From Okapia johnstoni (taxonomy: Eukaryota > Chordata > Mammalia > Artiodactyla > Giraffidae): a stretch of DNA of 64,000 bases. Positions within the stretch are counted from its first letter, which is position 1. Each line of letters opens with the position of its first letter. The stretch is from positions 96,415,461 through 96,479,460 of the forward strand of contig CM044307.1 in NCBI GenBank assembly GCA_024291935.2, in the 5' to 3' direction. The position numbers and the translations under genes were made by a program. The notes beneath the pieces are model-generated. The model was not told the DNA's origin. It saw only the letters and a list, made by a program, of their open reading frames with translations, and did no database searches. This document shows, piece by piece, positions 37,928 to 50,624 of the stretch.

Positions 37928-40679
37928 GTGAGGAAGAACCTAGGCTGGGATCTTACTTCTCCGGTTCATCCTGAGGTATCTGGGCAATAAGTTTCATGGA
38001 GTCATTGTATGAATTCAGTCTGGAACTTTCAGCATGCATCTAAAAATTACGCCTTGACTGAGCTGTCTCTTCCAAGGTAGTGACAAGAGTGTATGAGAAA
38101 GGAAACTTGAAGCTGTTGCTTGCCTAGACTTAGCTCCCTTTTATGCGTATCCCTTTTATGCTAGGGCCAAGGAGGGTGGTGGATCCTTGTGGATACTCTT
38201 GGCCTAGTGACTGTCCCGCACATAAACAGTATGCAATGATAACACATAGACAAGACTATAGCAAACATTTATCCATTCAGAAAACGAACAAGTGGGAACC
38301 ACACAGCAAACATTGGCTCAGAGCAATTCTGAAATCTGAAGGGTAGGTGTTAGATCTGCTCTACTGGAGGTCAAAAAATTTATTTGATTCGAGGTGATAG
38401 CTGTTCCCTTCTCCATTGTTTTCTGCAGTCTCTATATTCTTTAAAAATATTCTTCCTTATCCATCATTCTCCTTGGACCAGCCTGAAGTGGACTTTGGGA
38501 GTTATGCTATCTTGAGGGCTATATAGCCTTCTCAGACTGCTTTCTGCCCACAGTAAGGTCTAAGTGTCATTTAAGATATCTTGCATTCATTTGCTTTTTC
38601 ATAACAGGTTTACAGTATCTTTGGGAATACATCTGTCTCCAGAATTCTGAAGGTCTTTTGGCCTTATGCCTCCAGTCAGTTCCAAGTACCAATACTCATG
38701 CTTAAAGTACAGCTTGGAGAAGTTTTTGAATCTTTCTTTGATTCCTCACCCTGGTGCTTTTATTTTTCATCTTAATGGCAGTATCCTTGAAACATGAATT
38801 TTGGGGAAATTGGTACAGTCTGAACCTGTTCCATTTGCTAAGGCAGTTTCTAAAAGCTTAAAGGGATTTCCTGGGAGTCACAGTCTTCTCTTTGACCTGA
38901 GGCTTTTTAAGCATATGAAAGTTTTACAGCACGGGTCTCTCAAAGTCTTTTTAGAATCTTATTATAATGTGCTATCTAGAAGCAGTTTCCTTTCCATTCC
39001 TCAAAAGCCCCACATTTCCTGATGCTCTCTTTCTTCTTCCAAACTTGCCAGTGTTTTACTTTTATGATAACTTGTTGAACCCACACAACAACCACCAAAT
39101 ACTATCAATGTTCAGTTTACTGACCTCAGCTTCAGCTTCAACTTATGATCTGCCTCCTGAATAATAGATCACGTTTTTCAGATATTTTGGTTCTGAATCA
39201 CATGGATTGCCATCATTCCCTTGACATTAATATCCTCACTGCTTGACAACTAACTGTAGTTGCCAACATAGTTTAGGCAAACTTGCCACTAACATTTGTG
39301 ACCTAGAAGAAGTATAAAAATGGAAGCCCACATGTCATGGGTGACTCAGTAGTTAAATTTTCATTCAGTAAAGAATATGTGGTTTCAGAGATTTCATCTA
39401 ATCTGCTCAGCTTTGGATCTTGTCAGAATAATCTTGCTCATTTTCATTGATGTTATTAAGTAAATTTTCATTTCTTCTAAAATCATCAAAACTTTCTATT
39501 AAAATTAGAGTTATAATTTTATAGCTATAACTATATAGAGTTTGGGTTAAAGTTATAATGAATGGTCTTCAATTTTAAGTATCTTAAATATTTTTTTAAT
39601 ATTTTGGGAAATTTAATTGTCTTCTTAAGTATTTTTATAAATACAAGATTATTTACCATTTTGGTGCTTATGCCCATCTAGTGGCCAATGTGAAGAACTG
39701 ATGTCATTCTTCACTTAGGTGACATAAAGAACTACACGCATCCCTACTCAACAATAGTAGAAATTTGTTACGATTGCAGAATGTCTCCTTTATCCCTGAA
39801 ATCAGGGAATATGGAGAAATGATGAAACAGATCTTCAGTAGTACTTCCAAGCAATATTATATTATTCATGGATCTACTGCTTTTGTGCTGAAATGAAAGA
39901 TTTGACAAGTTGATCTTTTAACCTAAGTGCTTCCATGGTTCCACTCTTTCTTGGAGTCTGAAGTGGTGTATGTCTCTAGTGTCATCAGCAACAATATTCA
40001 CAAGCCTTTTACCATTCAGATACAGAAGTCTTTTGCTTTAAAAACATGTGGCAAAAGATGCAAACATTGTGTTGTGAGTCACATTAAACCTGTGCTAAGG
40101 TTAAAATGAGGAAAAGTGTGTATGTGTGTATATGTGTGTGTATAATATGCGATGTCCTATAAAGTCTGGACCAAGACAGGGATCCCTCCTACCTAGGTCT
40201 CAGCTGGTATGAATTTGGATTTTTATAATGGCTGCACCTCACTTCCACAATAAGTTTTATAAGAGGCTATGCTGGGCTTTGGTACGAAATAAACCCTGAA
40301 CTCTCAGTGGCTTAGTGAAACAAAAGGTTTAATTTCATACTTACACAGGTTATAGAGAAAATGAATTAGGATTCAGCCTGTCTGTCTGGGGCACAGGGGG
40401 GCCCACACTCAGCTAGCTCACTGACAGGCAGTAGAACAAGAGCTTGCAAAGTCATTCATCTGATAATTGCTTTACTAGTGTGAAGAATAAGAGGATATCT
40501 ACTGATCCTCTTGCTATACTAAGATAGATTTAGCTTCCTTTTGCTATCTTTTCATCCCCCATTTTTTTGTTGAATTAATGGCTTTTATATTCAAATTGTT
40601 TTTCTTCTTACCTACAAACATTTGATATGCTGACAATAACTAATAATAACACAAATAAATTTTAGGGTAATGTAAAACG
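37928..40679. other. GLIPR1L intron 1, first part; no recognised element
   Basis: Long non-coding stretch. A short (GT)n/(TATG) tract lies at 40115-40148. Small ORFs (e.g. 38801-39022) have no support. Confidence 0.5.
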
Positions 40680-41860
40680 ATTTGATTCACAGTACGCTGT
40701 TAGTGGGAATTTAAAATTTTGCTGCAGCTATGGAGAAAAGTATGGAGGCTCCGCAATAAATTAAAAATAGAACTACCATAAGAGCCAAAAATCCCACTTC
40801 TGGGTATCTACCACAAAAAATTGAAAAAAAAAAGTTAGGATCTTGAAAAGAGCTTCACGTCCATATTTGTTCATTCAAAATAACCAAGATATAGAAACAA
40901 CACAAGAGCCTCTTGACGAAGGTGAAAGATGAGAGTGACAAAGTTGGCTTAAAGCTCAACATTCAGAAAACTAAGATCATGGCATGCGGTCCCACCACTT
41001 CATGGCAAATAGATGGGGAAACAATGGAAACAGTGACAGACTATTTCCTTGGGCTCCAAAATCACTGCAGATGGTGACTGCAGCCATGAAATTTAAAGAC
41101 ACTTGCTGCTTGGAAAAAAACCTATGACAAACCTAGACAGCATATTAAAAACCAGAAACATTACTTTGCTGACAAAGGGCAGTCTATTCAAAGCTATGGT
41201 TTTTCCAGTAGTCACGTGTGGATGTGAGAGTTGGAACATAATTCTTTACAGCCAAAGAATTGATGCTTTTGAACTGTGGTTCTGGAGAATACTCTTGAGA
41301 GTCCCTTTGAGAGGAAGGAGATTAAACCAGTCAATCCTAAAGGAAATCAATCCTGAATATTCATTGGAAGGGCTGATGCTAAAGCTGAAGCTCCAATACT
41401 TTGGCCACCTGATGCAAGATGATTGGATGGCATCACTGACTCAATGGACATGAGTTGAGCAAGCTCTGGGAGATGGTGAAGGACAGAGAAGCCTGGCATG
41501 CTGCAGTCCATGGGGTCACAAAGAGATGGACACAACAAAGAGTCCATCAACAGATGACTGGATAAAGAAAACTCCACATTGCAAGTGGTTTCTTTACCAG
41601 CTGAGCCTCCAGGAAGCCCAAGAATGCTAGAGTGGGTACCCTATCCCTTCTCCAGCAGATCTTCCCAACCCAGGAATCAAACCGGGGTCTCCTGCATTGC
41701 AGGCAGGTTCTTTACCAACTGAGCTATCAGGGAAGCCTGTATATACATAAAATGGAATGTTATTCAGCCTTAAAAAAAGAAGAAGAAGAAAATCATGCCA
41801 ATTGTGACAGCATGGAAGAATCTGCAGGACCTTATGCTAGGTGATATTAAGATATTAAGA
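40680..41860 (+). mobile_element. Old L1 ORF2 3' fragment broken by BovB and Bov-tA
   Basis: L1 text at 40680-40905 (AGCCAAAAATCCCACTTCTG), then BovB 40908-41540, then L1 again at 41541-41588 (CCATCAACAGATGACTGGAT), then a truncated antisense Bov-tA at 41589-41740 (ending GAGCTATCAGGGAAGCCTG), then L1 at 41741-41848 (GGAATGTTATTCAGCCTTAA). One old L1 cut by two later insertions. Confidence 0.85.
40908..41540 (+). mobile_element. BovB C-terminal/3' fragment
   Basis: Begins AGCCTCTTGACGAAGGTGAA just after the RT box and runs to TGGGGTCACAAAGAGATGGA. One frame keeps RIDAFELWFWRILLRVPLRG. Near the 3' end the CCACCTGATG text jumps to TGGATGGCATCACTGACTCA, a deletion of roughly 90 bp. Confidence 0.9.
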
Positions 41861-42135
41861 AGAGATGGCAAGAATACACAGAAGAACTATACAAAAAAAG
41901 ATCTTCATGACTCAGATAATCACGATGGTGTGATCACTCACCTAGAGCCACACATCCTGGAATATGAAGTCAAGTGGGTCTTGGGAAGCATCAGTACAAA
42001 CAAAGCTAGTGGAGGTGATGGAACTCCAGTTGAGCTATTTCAAATCCTAAACAATGATGCTGTGAAAGTGCTGAACTCAATATGCCAGCAAATTTGAGAA
42101 ACTCAGCAGTGGCCACAGGACTGGAAAAAGTCAGT
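41849..42135 (+). mobile_element. BovB 5'-part fragment
   Basis: GATATTAAGAAGAGATGGCA to GCCACAGGACTGGAAAAAGT, ending exactly where the antisense L1 begins. Encodes ITHLEPHILEYEVKWVLGSI and STNKASGGDGTPVELFQIL. Confidence 0.9.
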
Positions 42136-45100
42136 TTTCTTTTTCTTTATTTATTTTAATTGGAGGCTAATTACTTTACAATATTGTAGTGGTGTTTGCC
42201 ATCCATTGACATGAATTAGCCATCGGTGTACATGTGTTCCCCATCCTGAATCCTGAACCCTGCTCCCACCTCCCTCCCCATCCCATCCCTCAGGGTTATC
42301 CCAGTGCACCAGCCCTGAGCACCCTGTCTTGTGCATCGAACCTAGGCTGGTGATCTGTTTCACATAAGATAATATACACGTTTCAATGCTATTCTCTCAA
42401 ATCATCCAAACCACACCTTCTCCCACAGAGTCCAAAAGACTGTTCTTTACATCTGTGTTTCTTTTGATGCCTTGCATATAGGGTCATATTTACTATCTTT
42501 CTAAATTCCATGTGTATGTGTTAGTATACTGTATTGGTGTTTTGCTTTCTGACTTACTTCACTCTGTATAATAGGCTCGAGTTTCAGCCACCTCATTAGA
42601 ACTGATTCAAATGCATTCTTTTTAATGGCTGAGTAATATTCCATCGTGTGTATGTACCACAGCTTCCTTATCCATTTGTCTGCTGATGGACATCGAGGTT
42701 GCTTCCATGTCCTGGCTGTTGTAAACAGTGCTGTGATGAACACTGGGGTACATGTGTCTCTTTCAGTTCTGGTTTCCTCATTGTGCATGCCCAGCAGTGG
42801 GATTGCTGGGTCGTATGGCAGTTCTATTTCCAGTTTTTTAAGGAGTCTCCACACTGTTCTCCATAGTGGCTATACTAGTCTGCATTCCCACCAACGGTGT
42901 AAGAGGGCTCCCTTTTCTCCGCACCCTCTCCAGCATTTATTGTTTGTAGATTTTTGGATAGCAGCCATTCTGACTGGCATGAGCTGGTACCTCATTGTGG
43001 TTTTGATTTGCATTTCTCTAATAGTGAGTGACGTTCTTTTCATGTGTTTGTTAGCCGTCTGTATGTCTTTTTTGGAGAAATGTCTGTTTAGTTCTTTGGC
43101 CCACTTTTTGATTGGGTCGTTTATTTTTCTGGAATTGAGCTGCAGGAGCTGCTTGTATATTTTTGAGATTAACTCTTTGTCAGTTGCTTCATTTGCTATT
43201 ATTTTCTCCCTTTCTGAAGGCTGTCTTTTCACCTTGCTTATAGTTTCCTTCATTGTGCAAAAGCTTTTAAGTTTAATTAGGTCCCATTTGTTTATTTTGC
43301 CTTTTATTTCCATTACTCTGGGAGGTGGGTTGTAGAGAATCCTGCTGTGATTTATGTCAGAGAGTGTTTTGCCTATGCTTTCCTCTAGGAGTTTTATAGT
43401 TTCTGGTCTTATGTTTAGATCTTTAATCCATTTTGAATTTATTTTTGTGTATGTTGTTAGAAAGTGTTCTAGTTTCATTCTTTTACAAGTGGTTGGTCAG
43501 TTTTTCCAGCACCACCTGTTAAAGAGATTGTCTTTTCTCCATTGTATATTCTTGCCTCCTTTGTCAAAGATAAGGTGTCGATAGGTGCGTGGATTTGTCT
43601 CTGGCATTTCTGTTTTGTTCCATTGATCTATATTTCTGTCTTTGTGCCAGTACTATACTGTCTTGAAGAGTGTAGGTTTGTAGTATAGTCTGAAGTCAGG
43701 CAGATTGATTCCTCCAGTTCCATTCTTCTTTCTCAAGATTGCTTTGGATATTTGAGGTTTTTTGTATTTCCATACAAATTGTGAAATTATTTGTTCTAGT
43801 TTTCTGAAAAATACCACTGGTAGCTTCATTGAATCTATAGATTGCTTTGGGTAGTATACTCATTTTCACTATATTGATTCTTCCAATCCATGAACATGGT
43901 ATATTTTTCCATCTCTTTATGTCATTTTTTATTTCTTTCATCAGTGTTTTCTAGTTTTCTATATATAGGTCTTCTGTTTCTTTAGGTAGATTTATTCCTA
44001 AATATTTTATTCTTTTCATTGCAATGATGAATGGAATTGTTTCCTTAATTTCTCTGTTTTCTCATTGTTAGTGTATAGGAATGCAAAGGATTTCTGTGTG
44101 TTAATTTTATATCCTGCAACTTTACTATATTCATGGATTAGCTCTAGTAATTTTCTGGTGGAGTCTTTAGGGTTTTCTATGTAGAGGATCATGTCATCTG
44201 CAAACAGTGAGAGTTTTACTTCTTCTTTTCCAATCTGGATTCCTTTTATTTCTTTTTCTGCTCTCATTGCTGTGGCTACAACTTCCAAAACTATGTTGAA
44301 TAGTAGTGGTGAGAGTGGGCACCCTTGTCTTGTTCCTGATTTAAGGGGAACTGCTTTCAATTTTTCACCATTGAGGATAATGTTTGCTGTGGGATTATCA
44401 TACATGGCTTTTATTATGTTGAGGTATGTTCCTTCTATTCCTGCTTTTTGGAGGGTTTTTTTATCATAAATGGATGTTGAATTTTGTCAAAGGCTTTCTC
44501 TGCATCTATTGAGATACTCATATGGTTTTTATCTTTCAATTTGTTGATGTGGTGTATCACATTGATTGATTTCCGAATATTGAAGAATCCTTGCATCTCT
44601 GGGATAAAGCTCACTTGGTCATGATGTATGATCTTCTTAATATGATGTTGGATTCTGTTTGCTAGAATTTTTGTTAAGGATTTTTGCATCTATGTTCATC
44701 AGTGATATTGGCCTGTAGTTTTCTGTTTTTTGTGTCATCTTTGTCTGGTTTTGGTATTAGGGTGATGGTGGCTTCATAGAATGAGTTTGGAAGTTTACCT
44801 TCGTCTGCAATTTTCTGGAAGAGTTTGAATAGGATAGGTGTTAGCTCTTCTCTAAATTTTTGGTAGAATTCAGCTGTGAAGCCGTCTGGTCCTGGGCTTT
44901 TGTTTGCTGGAAGATTTTTGATGACAGTTTCGATTTCCGTGCTTGTGATGGGTCTGTTAAGATTTTCTATTTCTTCCTGGTTCAATTTTGGAAATTATTC
45001 TTTTCTAAAAATTTTTCCATCTCTTCCAAGTTGTCCATTTTATTGGCATTTAGTTGCTGATAGTAGTCTCTTATGATCCTTTGTATTTCTGTGTTGTCTG

Positions 45101-45527
45101 TTGTGATCTCTCCATATTCATTTCTAATTTTGTTGATTTGATTCTTCTCCCTTTTTTTCTTGATGAGTCTGGCTAATGGTTTGTCTATTTTATTTATCTT
45201 CTCAAAGAACCAGCTTTTAGCTTTGTTGATTTTTGCTATGGTCTCCTTTGTTTCTTTTTCATTTATCTCAGCCCTAATTTTTATGATTTCTTTCCTTCTA
45301 CTAACCCTGGGGTTCTTCATTTCTTCTTTTTCTAGTTGCTTTAGGTGTAGAGTTAGGTTATTTATTTGACTTTTCTCTTGTTTCTTGAGGTAAGCTTATA
45401 TTGCTATGAACCTTCCCCTTAGCACTGCTTTACTGAGTCCCATAGGTTTTGGATTGTTGTGTTTTCATTTTCATTCATTTCTATGCATATTTTGATTTCT
45501 TTTTTGATTTCTTCTGTGATTTGTTAA
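42136..45527 (-). mobile_element. Ruminant L1, 5'-truncated, about 3.4 kb with most of ORF2
   Basis: Antisense to GLIPR1L. From the minus strand it reads: pre-RT region ([20 protein letters not shown]), RT fingers ([18 protein letters not shown]), palm with [14 protein letters not shown] and catalytic F-A-D-D at 44204-44193, then the C-terminal [25 protein letters not shown] region and the 3' UTR ending in T-rich text at 42136-42165. Frameshifts and stops divide ORF2 into at least six frames, so it is inactive. The endonuclease domain and ORF1 are absent. Plus-strand ORFs here (e.g. 42646-43335) are its antisense shadow. Confidence 0.93.
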
Positions 45528-46102
45528 ATCACACTTAAATCAATTTCAGTGTAATTTTTAGTCATCACATTGACAAAGAAGTTTAAAATGAGATCTTTAA
45601 CATTTTTGGACTCTTTCCCCACCATTATTACACACACACAAGAAACCTGGAGCCTTTATTCCAAAAGATAAAGGAAACATCTTTAGAATTCAAGTCAATA
45701 ATCATTATTATCCTTCCACACTAGTCATCACTAGGATGCCAGTGACATTGTTCTTCTAGACTTGGATATGCTACTGCTTCTATAGTGGTCCTGTGCCACA
45801 GAAATCTTGATGAAGGCTGGGAGAACCATATTAGATAGCCTTCCTTCCTAGTTCAATGTCCTACCATTCCCTCTGAGATTTTTATGCTCAAGGCTATGAT
45901 TTTGATACTGGTAGCAACCTTTAGTTTTAACTACTCAAGTGTCCTGTCATTCCAAAATTCTTGAGTCAAGGAACTAGAGGGAATCTGTCTACCTACTGGC
46001 AATACCTTCTTTTGAAATTGTGGAGATAGGGATAAGAAATACAATGATCCAAAAACTTTTAAAATTACCTTCCCAACAAGATGGAATAGATCCATTTGCC
46101 CT
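45528..46102. other. GLIPR1L intron 1 stretch, nothing recognised
   Basis: Single-copy-looking; a (CA)n-like ACACACACAC lies at 45630-45640. Confidence 0.45.
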
Positions 46103-46248
46103 TTCTTCCCATTAGGTTTAGTTGCTCAGTCATGCCCAACTCTTGTGACCCCGTGGACTGTCACCCACCAGGCTCCTGTGTCCATGGGATTTCCCAGGCA
46201 AGAATACTGGCGTGGGTTGCCATTTCCTTCTCCAGGTTCTTCCCATTA
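46103..46248 (-). repeat. Truncated Bov-tA with perfect target-site duplications
   Basis: SINE tail (TTGCTCAGTCATGCCCAACT ... CATTTCCTTCTCCAGG) between identical 12-bp repeats TTCTTCCCATTA at 46103-46114 and 46237-46248. Confidence 0.92.
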
Positions 46249-46789
46249 AGTATAGCTAAAAACCTTGGATATTTTATGTAAAGCAAATATCAGAAGACTT
46301 AAAGTTGGAGAAAAGCAGACAGACCTACTAGAAACTCCACGACTCAAGAATGACACAAAATGAGTTCCCTGAATTCCCTTGACTCTGGCATATCCTGGAC
46401 TGGGTACTAAAGAAGCCTGAAATCCTGAAATGCCAATGGATAAAGAAAACAAAAGCCTGAAGGAAGTCTGCCCTCTCTTACTGGAGAATAAGGAAAGGGG
46501 CAGCCCAGTAAGGCAGAAATGTTTTTGTTTTTGCACAATAAACATCCTACTCTGGGCAAAGAACATGGGAAAGGAAAAAAAAAAGAAAGTAAGCTTCTTA
46601 TCCTTTTCAACAAAGGCCAGGTGGAGGACTTAGACTACTGTCCTTTCCTGATACTCTACAAGGCACCCCTCCCACCTACTCTCCTCCAGTGAGGTGCCAG
46701 AGGAGGCAAGTGAGGAGGCTTCCCGCCCCCACCAGGCAGTAAAGAGATGCCCCTCCCTCTCCCAGCCAGTGTGACGTCAGAAGGAGCCA
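46249..46789. other. GLIPR1L intron 1 stretch, nothing certain
   Basis: Purine/pyrimidine-biased text, possibly already part of the L1 5' region that follows. Confidence 0.35.
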
Positions 46790-49700
46790 AGCATGGAGCC
46801 TAGACTACTACCATCCAGCAGTAATGAAGTGGCCCTCACAGCAACCCCTCAACAGTGTCAATGGAGGCCATATAGGGAGTCAGGATCTCCAGCCTCATCC
46901 CAAGGCAACAGATGCCCATTCTTTTCCAGAGATCAAGAGAGGTCAAATAGGAAGCTTAGGCTTTCATTCTCACCTAATAATAGCAAGGTATCCCTTTCTC
47001 TTCCCAGTGGGATAATATCAGCAGAAGCAAAGGGGGAGCCTCAATATCCATTTCCTTCTAGTGGTGGGAAGACAACCCTCCCCACAGCAGAGTTAATAAG
47101 AGAATGTAGGGACCCTGGATTTCTACCCACCAACTAGTGATAAAGATGACTGCCCCCATTTGAGCAGTGTCAGTGAGGACCTGAAAAAATAGGAAGATTG
47201 ACTAAGATGTAGAATCTCATAAATCTCAAAATGTCAAAGATACAATAAAAAAATCACTCACATGCCAAGAACCAGGAAAATATCATTGTGAAAAAGAAAA
47301 GCCAACATGTGCCAACATCCGAGTGACACAGATGTTAGGAATATCTGACAGGATTTTAAAGTAGTCATCATGAAAATGCTTCAAGGACTGGTGACAAAAT
47401 GCTTAAAATAAACTTAAAAAAACAAAGTCTCAGCTAGAAAATGAAAGTTATGGATGTGAATGAAAGTTTTAGAACTAAAAAATAGAAAAAACAAAAAATG
47501 ATTGGATGGGCAATGAATCTGACAAAGGAAAAAAAAAATCAGTGTACTTGAAACAGAAAGTAGGAATTACCAAATCTGAACAACAGAGAGAAAATAGACT
47601 AAAAAATGTTGAATCATTTTTATGAGATTCCTCATCAGGAATCTGTGAGATAATTGCAAAATATCTAATATTCCTATCATTGGAGTCCCAGAAGTCATGG
47701 AGAAAGTTTTGGGAGGGGCAGGAAAAATTCTAATAGTGGCTGAGAACTTCCAAAATTTGGATAAAGATATAAAAAAATAATTCTGAGTAAAGACTAAATA
47801 TGATAAGCCCAAAGAGATACATGCCAAGATGCATCATAATCAAACTTCGGAGACTAAAACAAAAAAAGCTTTAAAGTAGTTGGAGAGAAACATACATTAC
47901 CTATAGGAGAATAACAATTTCAATGTCATCAGATTTTCTCATCCAAATCCATGGTTGCCAGAGGAAGTGGCACAACATCTTCAATTTTAATTTCAATCTC
48001 AGAAAAAGTCAACTAAGAATACTACATAGAGAAAATATACTTTAGGAATGAAGAAATTAACACATTCTCAGATTCAGGAAAATTAAGATGATTTGTCATA
48101 ATCAGGCCTATTCTAAAAGAATAACTAAAGAAAGATCTTAAGACAATAAGGCAATGATAAGACAAGTATTCTTGTAACATCAGGAATGAAGAAAAAACAA
48201 AAGAATAAAACTTTGAGTAAATATAACAAATTGTTCTTATGTTTTCTAAATTATGATCGACAGTTAAAGCAAAAATTAACATCATTTGATATGGTTCTTT
48301 ATATAGAAGAAGTGTTTAAGATAGTTATGTTATTGGTGCAATGAGTGGCAAAATAATATGGAAGTAATATTTCTACACTTCATTCAAACTGGTAAAATGC
48401 TGACACCAGTAGTTTGTGATGTTACATATATTATGTAACACCTTTAGCAACCACTAAAGCATCTATATAAAGATACATACTGAAAAACACTAGAGATAAA
48501 TCAAAGTGGAATTCTAAGTCATAGTCCAGTAATTCACATGAAGTCAGGAAATGTAAAACAGAAATGAAAAACAGAACGCTCAAATAAAAAATAAATAATA
48601 AAATGATAGACTTTTGCTTGAACTTATATCAGCAAGGATATTAAATGTAAATAAAGACATAAATTAAAAAACAGAGACTGGTTGAGTGGATTAAAACAAA
48701 CAAAAATGAGCCAACAATGTGCTATAACCAAAGATTCATTTCAAATAGGACATGAAGTGAAGTGAAGTGAAGTCACTCCATCGTGTCCGACTCTTTGTGA
48801 TCCCATGGACTGTATCCTACCAGGCTCCTCCGTCCATGGAATTTTGCAGGCAAGAGTACTGGAGTGGGTTGCCGTTTCCTTCTCCAGAGGATTTTCCCGA
48901 CCCAGGGATAGAACTTGGGTCTCCTACATTGTAGGCAGACCCTTTGCCGTCTGAGCCACAAGGGAAGCCCCAAATAGGACATAGGTATGTTGAAAATAAA
49001 AGGGTAAACAAAGACATGTCATGTAAACATTAATCTAAAGGAAATAGAAGTGGCTTTATTGATATCAAATAAAGTGGATTTTGAGGAAAATTACCAGAGA
49101 CAGAAAATAAGATTAAGCATTAAAGAATGATAAAATGATTGGTCCCTCACAAATACATGCCTATAAAAAAAAGTATTTCTCAAACAACAGACCTTTAACA
49201 TACAAGAAAGAAAGCTGATATGCCTGAAAAAAGAACTAGAAGAGTCCTCAGTTACACATGGAGATTTCAACACTCTCATTTCAACAATCATACTCAGAAT
49301 CAGCAAGGACATACAAGAACTTAACAATACCATTAACCAACCAGGATCTAATTGACATTTATATAGACCATTTCACTCAGCAAGTAGAGAATAAATAGAC
49401 ATTCTTATCCAGTGACCATGAAATGTTAATCAAGATGACCATATTCTCAACCATAAATTGCTATACAGCAGAAATTAGCACATCATTTAAATGAACTATA
49501 TTTCAACTTTAAAAATGATCGAAGAAAAAAACCTCAATAAATTTAAAAAAGTTAAGCTCTGCACGTTTGATATCCATAAGCAAAATTTAAAAAGCTGAAC
49601 TTTAAACTTTACACCTGATACAAAAATTAACACTAAATGAAACACGTGATTAAATGCAAAACAAAACTGTAAGATGTTTAGAAGAAAAAGTAGAGAAAAT

Positions 49701-49833
49701 CATCAGAATCTACAGCTAGTGGAGGCCTCCTACCTAATATGTTTGGTTGCTTTGATTACACATGACACCAAAATCACAAGCTATAAAACAACCTCATAAA
49801 ATTAACATCTTTTGGCTCTTTAAAATACTCTAT
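46790..49833 (+). mobile_element. Old L1 5' portion (5' UTR-like, ORF1 to ORF2 endonuclease remnants)
   Basis: 46790-47150 looks like an L1 5' UTR (a 114-codon ORF there is incidental). 47250-48300 has ORF1/inter-ORF-type text. 49257-49380 (GAGATTTCAACACTCTCATT, ATAGACCATTTCACTCAG) corresponds to the ORF2 endonuclease-RT region. Heavily decayed, sense to GLIPR1L. Confidence 0.6.
48742..48982 (-). repeat. Bov-tA SINE with perfect target-site duplications
   Basis: Full-length antisense element starting with four GTGAA/GAAGT units and ending CTGAGCCACAAGGGAAGCCC, between identical 12-bp copies of CAAATAGGACAT at 48742-48753 and 48971-48982. Young by appearance. Confidence 0.95.
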
Positions 49834-50190
49834 GGACTTCGCTGACAGTCTAGTTGTTAAGACTTGTGTGTGCATGTATGCTCAGCCATGTCTGACTCTT
49901 TGCAACCCCATGGACTGTATCCTGGCAGGCTCCTCTTGTCCACGAAATTTTCCAGGGAAGAATACTGGAGTGAGTTGCCATTTCCTACACCAGGATCTTC
50001 TCAACCCAAGAATCGAACCCGAGTCTCCTGAGTCTCCTGCATTGGCAGGTGGATTCTTTACCACTAGGTCACCTGGGAAGCCCAGTGGTTAAGACTCTGC
50101 CCTTCAAATGCAGAGAGTGCAGGTTTGATCCCCTGGTCAGGGAACTAAGATCCCATGTGCCATGAGTACACACAGACACACACAAAAAAT
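49834..50190 (+). repeat. CHR-type SINE split by an antisense Bov-tA
   Basis: CHR halves at 49834-49862 (GACTTCGCTGACAGTCTAGT) and about 50084-50190 (CTCTGCCCTTCAAATGCAGA, GGGAACTAAGATCCCATGTG). A Bov-tA (TATGCTCAGCCATGTCTGAC ... GTCACCTGGGAAGCCC) sits between them. The repeated TTGTTAAGACT / TGGTTAAGACT is its target-site duplication. Confidence 0.88.
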
Positions 50191-50199
50191 ACCCTACTA

Positions 50200-50373
50200 A
50201 AAAATGAAAAGGCAGCTACAAACTAGCAGAAAATAAATACACATGACATATCTCAGAAATCACTCCTGTCTATAATATATAAAGAACTCTGAAAACTCAA
50301 CAGTCAGATTACAAACAATTCAGTTAGAAAATGAACAAAAGACTGAACAGACATTTAACCTCAGGGATATGCA
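50200..50373 (+). mobile_element. Old L1 ORF2 fragment
   Basis: AAAGAACTCTGAAAACTCAA, AAATGAACAAAAGACTGAAC; resumes after the Bov-tA at 50374 and, after the hAT element, at 51207. Confidence 0.7.
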
Positions 50374-50521
50374 GATGGACGGAGAAGGCAATGGCACCCC
50401 ACTCCAGTACTCTTGCCTGGAGAATCCCAGGGACGGGGGAGCCTGGTGGGCTGCCGTCTATGGGGTCGCACAGAGTCGGACACGACTGAAGCGACTTAGC
50501 AGCAGCAGCAGCAGCAGCAGC
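50374..50521 (+). repeat. Bov-tA-derived SINE with (AGC)n tail
   Basis: GGAGAAGGCAATGGCACCCC through GTCGGACACGACTGAAGCGA, followed by about eight AGC units (50498-50521), a microsatellite seeded by the SINE end. Confidence 0.92.
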
Positions 50522-50624
50522 CACCATTAGGGAAGTGCAAATTAATACCACAAAGTGAAATCACCACACATCAATTAGAGGAGCTAAAATAAAAAAATAG
50601 TGACAATGCGAAATACTGAAGAGG

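Noticed and set aside
37928..37990. Continuation of the GLIPR1L exon 1 frame past 37927
   Set aside because: A GTGAGG donor follows codon 59 and the conserved junction AANMKYM ends there; the extra 20 residues are intron.
38801..39164. Overlapping small ORFs in GLIPR1L intron 1
   Set aside because: No splice sites, homology or codon pattern; chance frames in AT-rich DNA.
42646..43335. 229-codon plus-strand ORF, the longest in the window
   Set aside because: It is the antisense of an L1 ORF2 C-terminal region and has no splice or homology support as a gene.
46793..47137. 114-codon ORF with proline/serine-rich peptide
   Set aside because: Lies in L1 5' UTR-like sequence; no related protein recognised and no splice context.
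48756..48776. GTGAA/GAAGT tandem run as a stand-alone microsatellite
   Set aside because: It is the normal start of the Bov-tA at 48754-48970.
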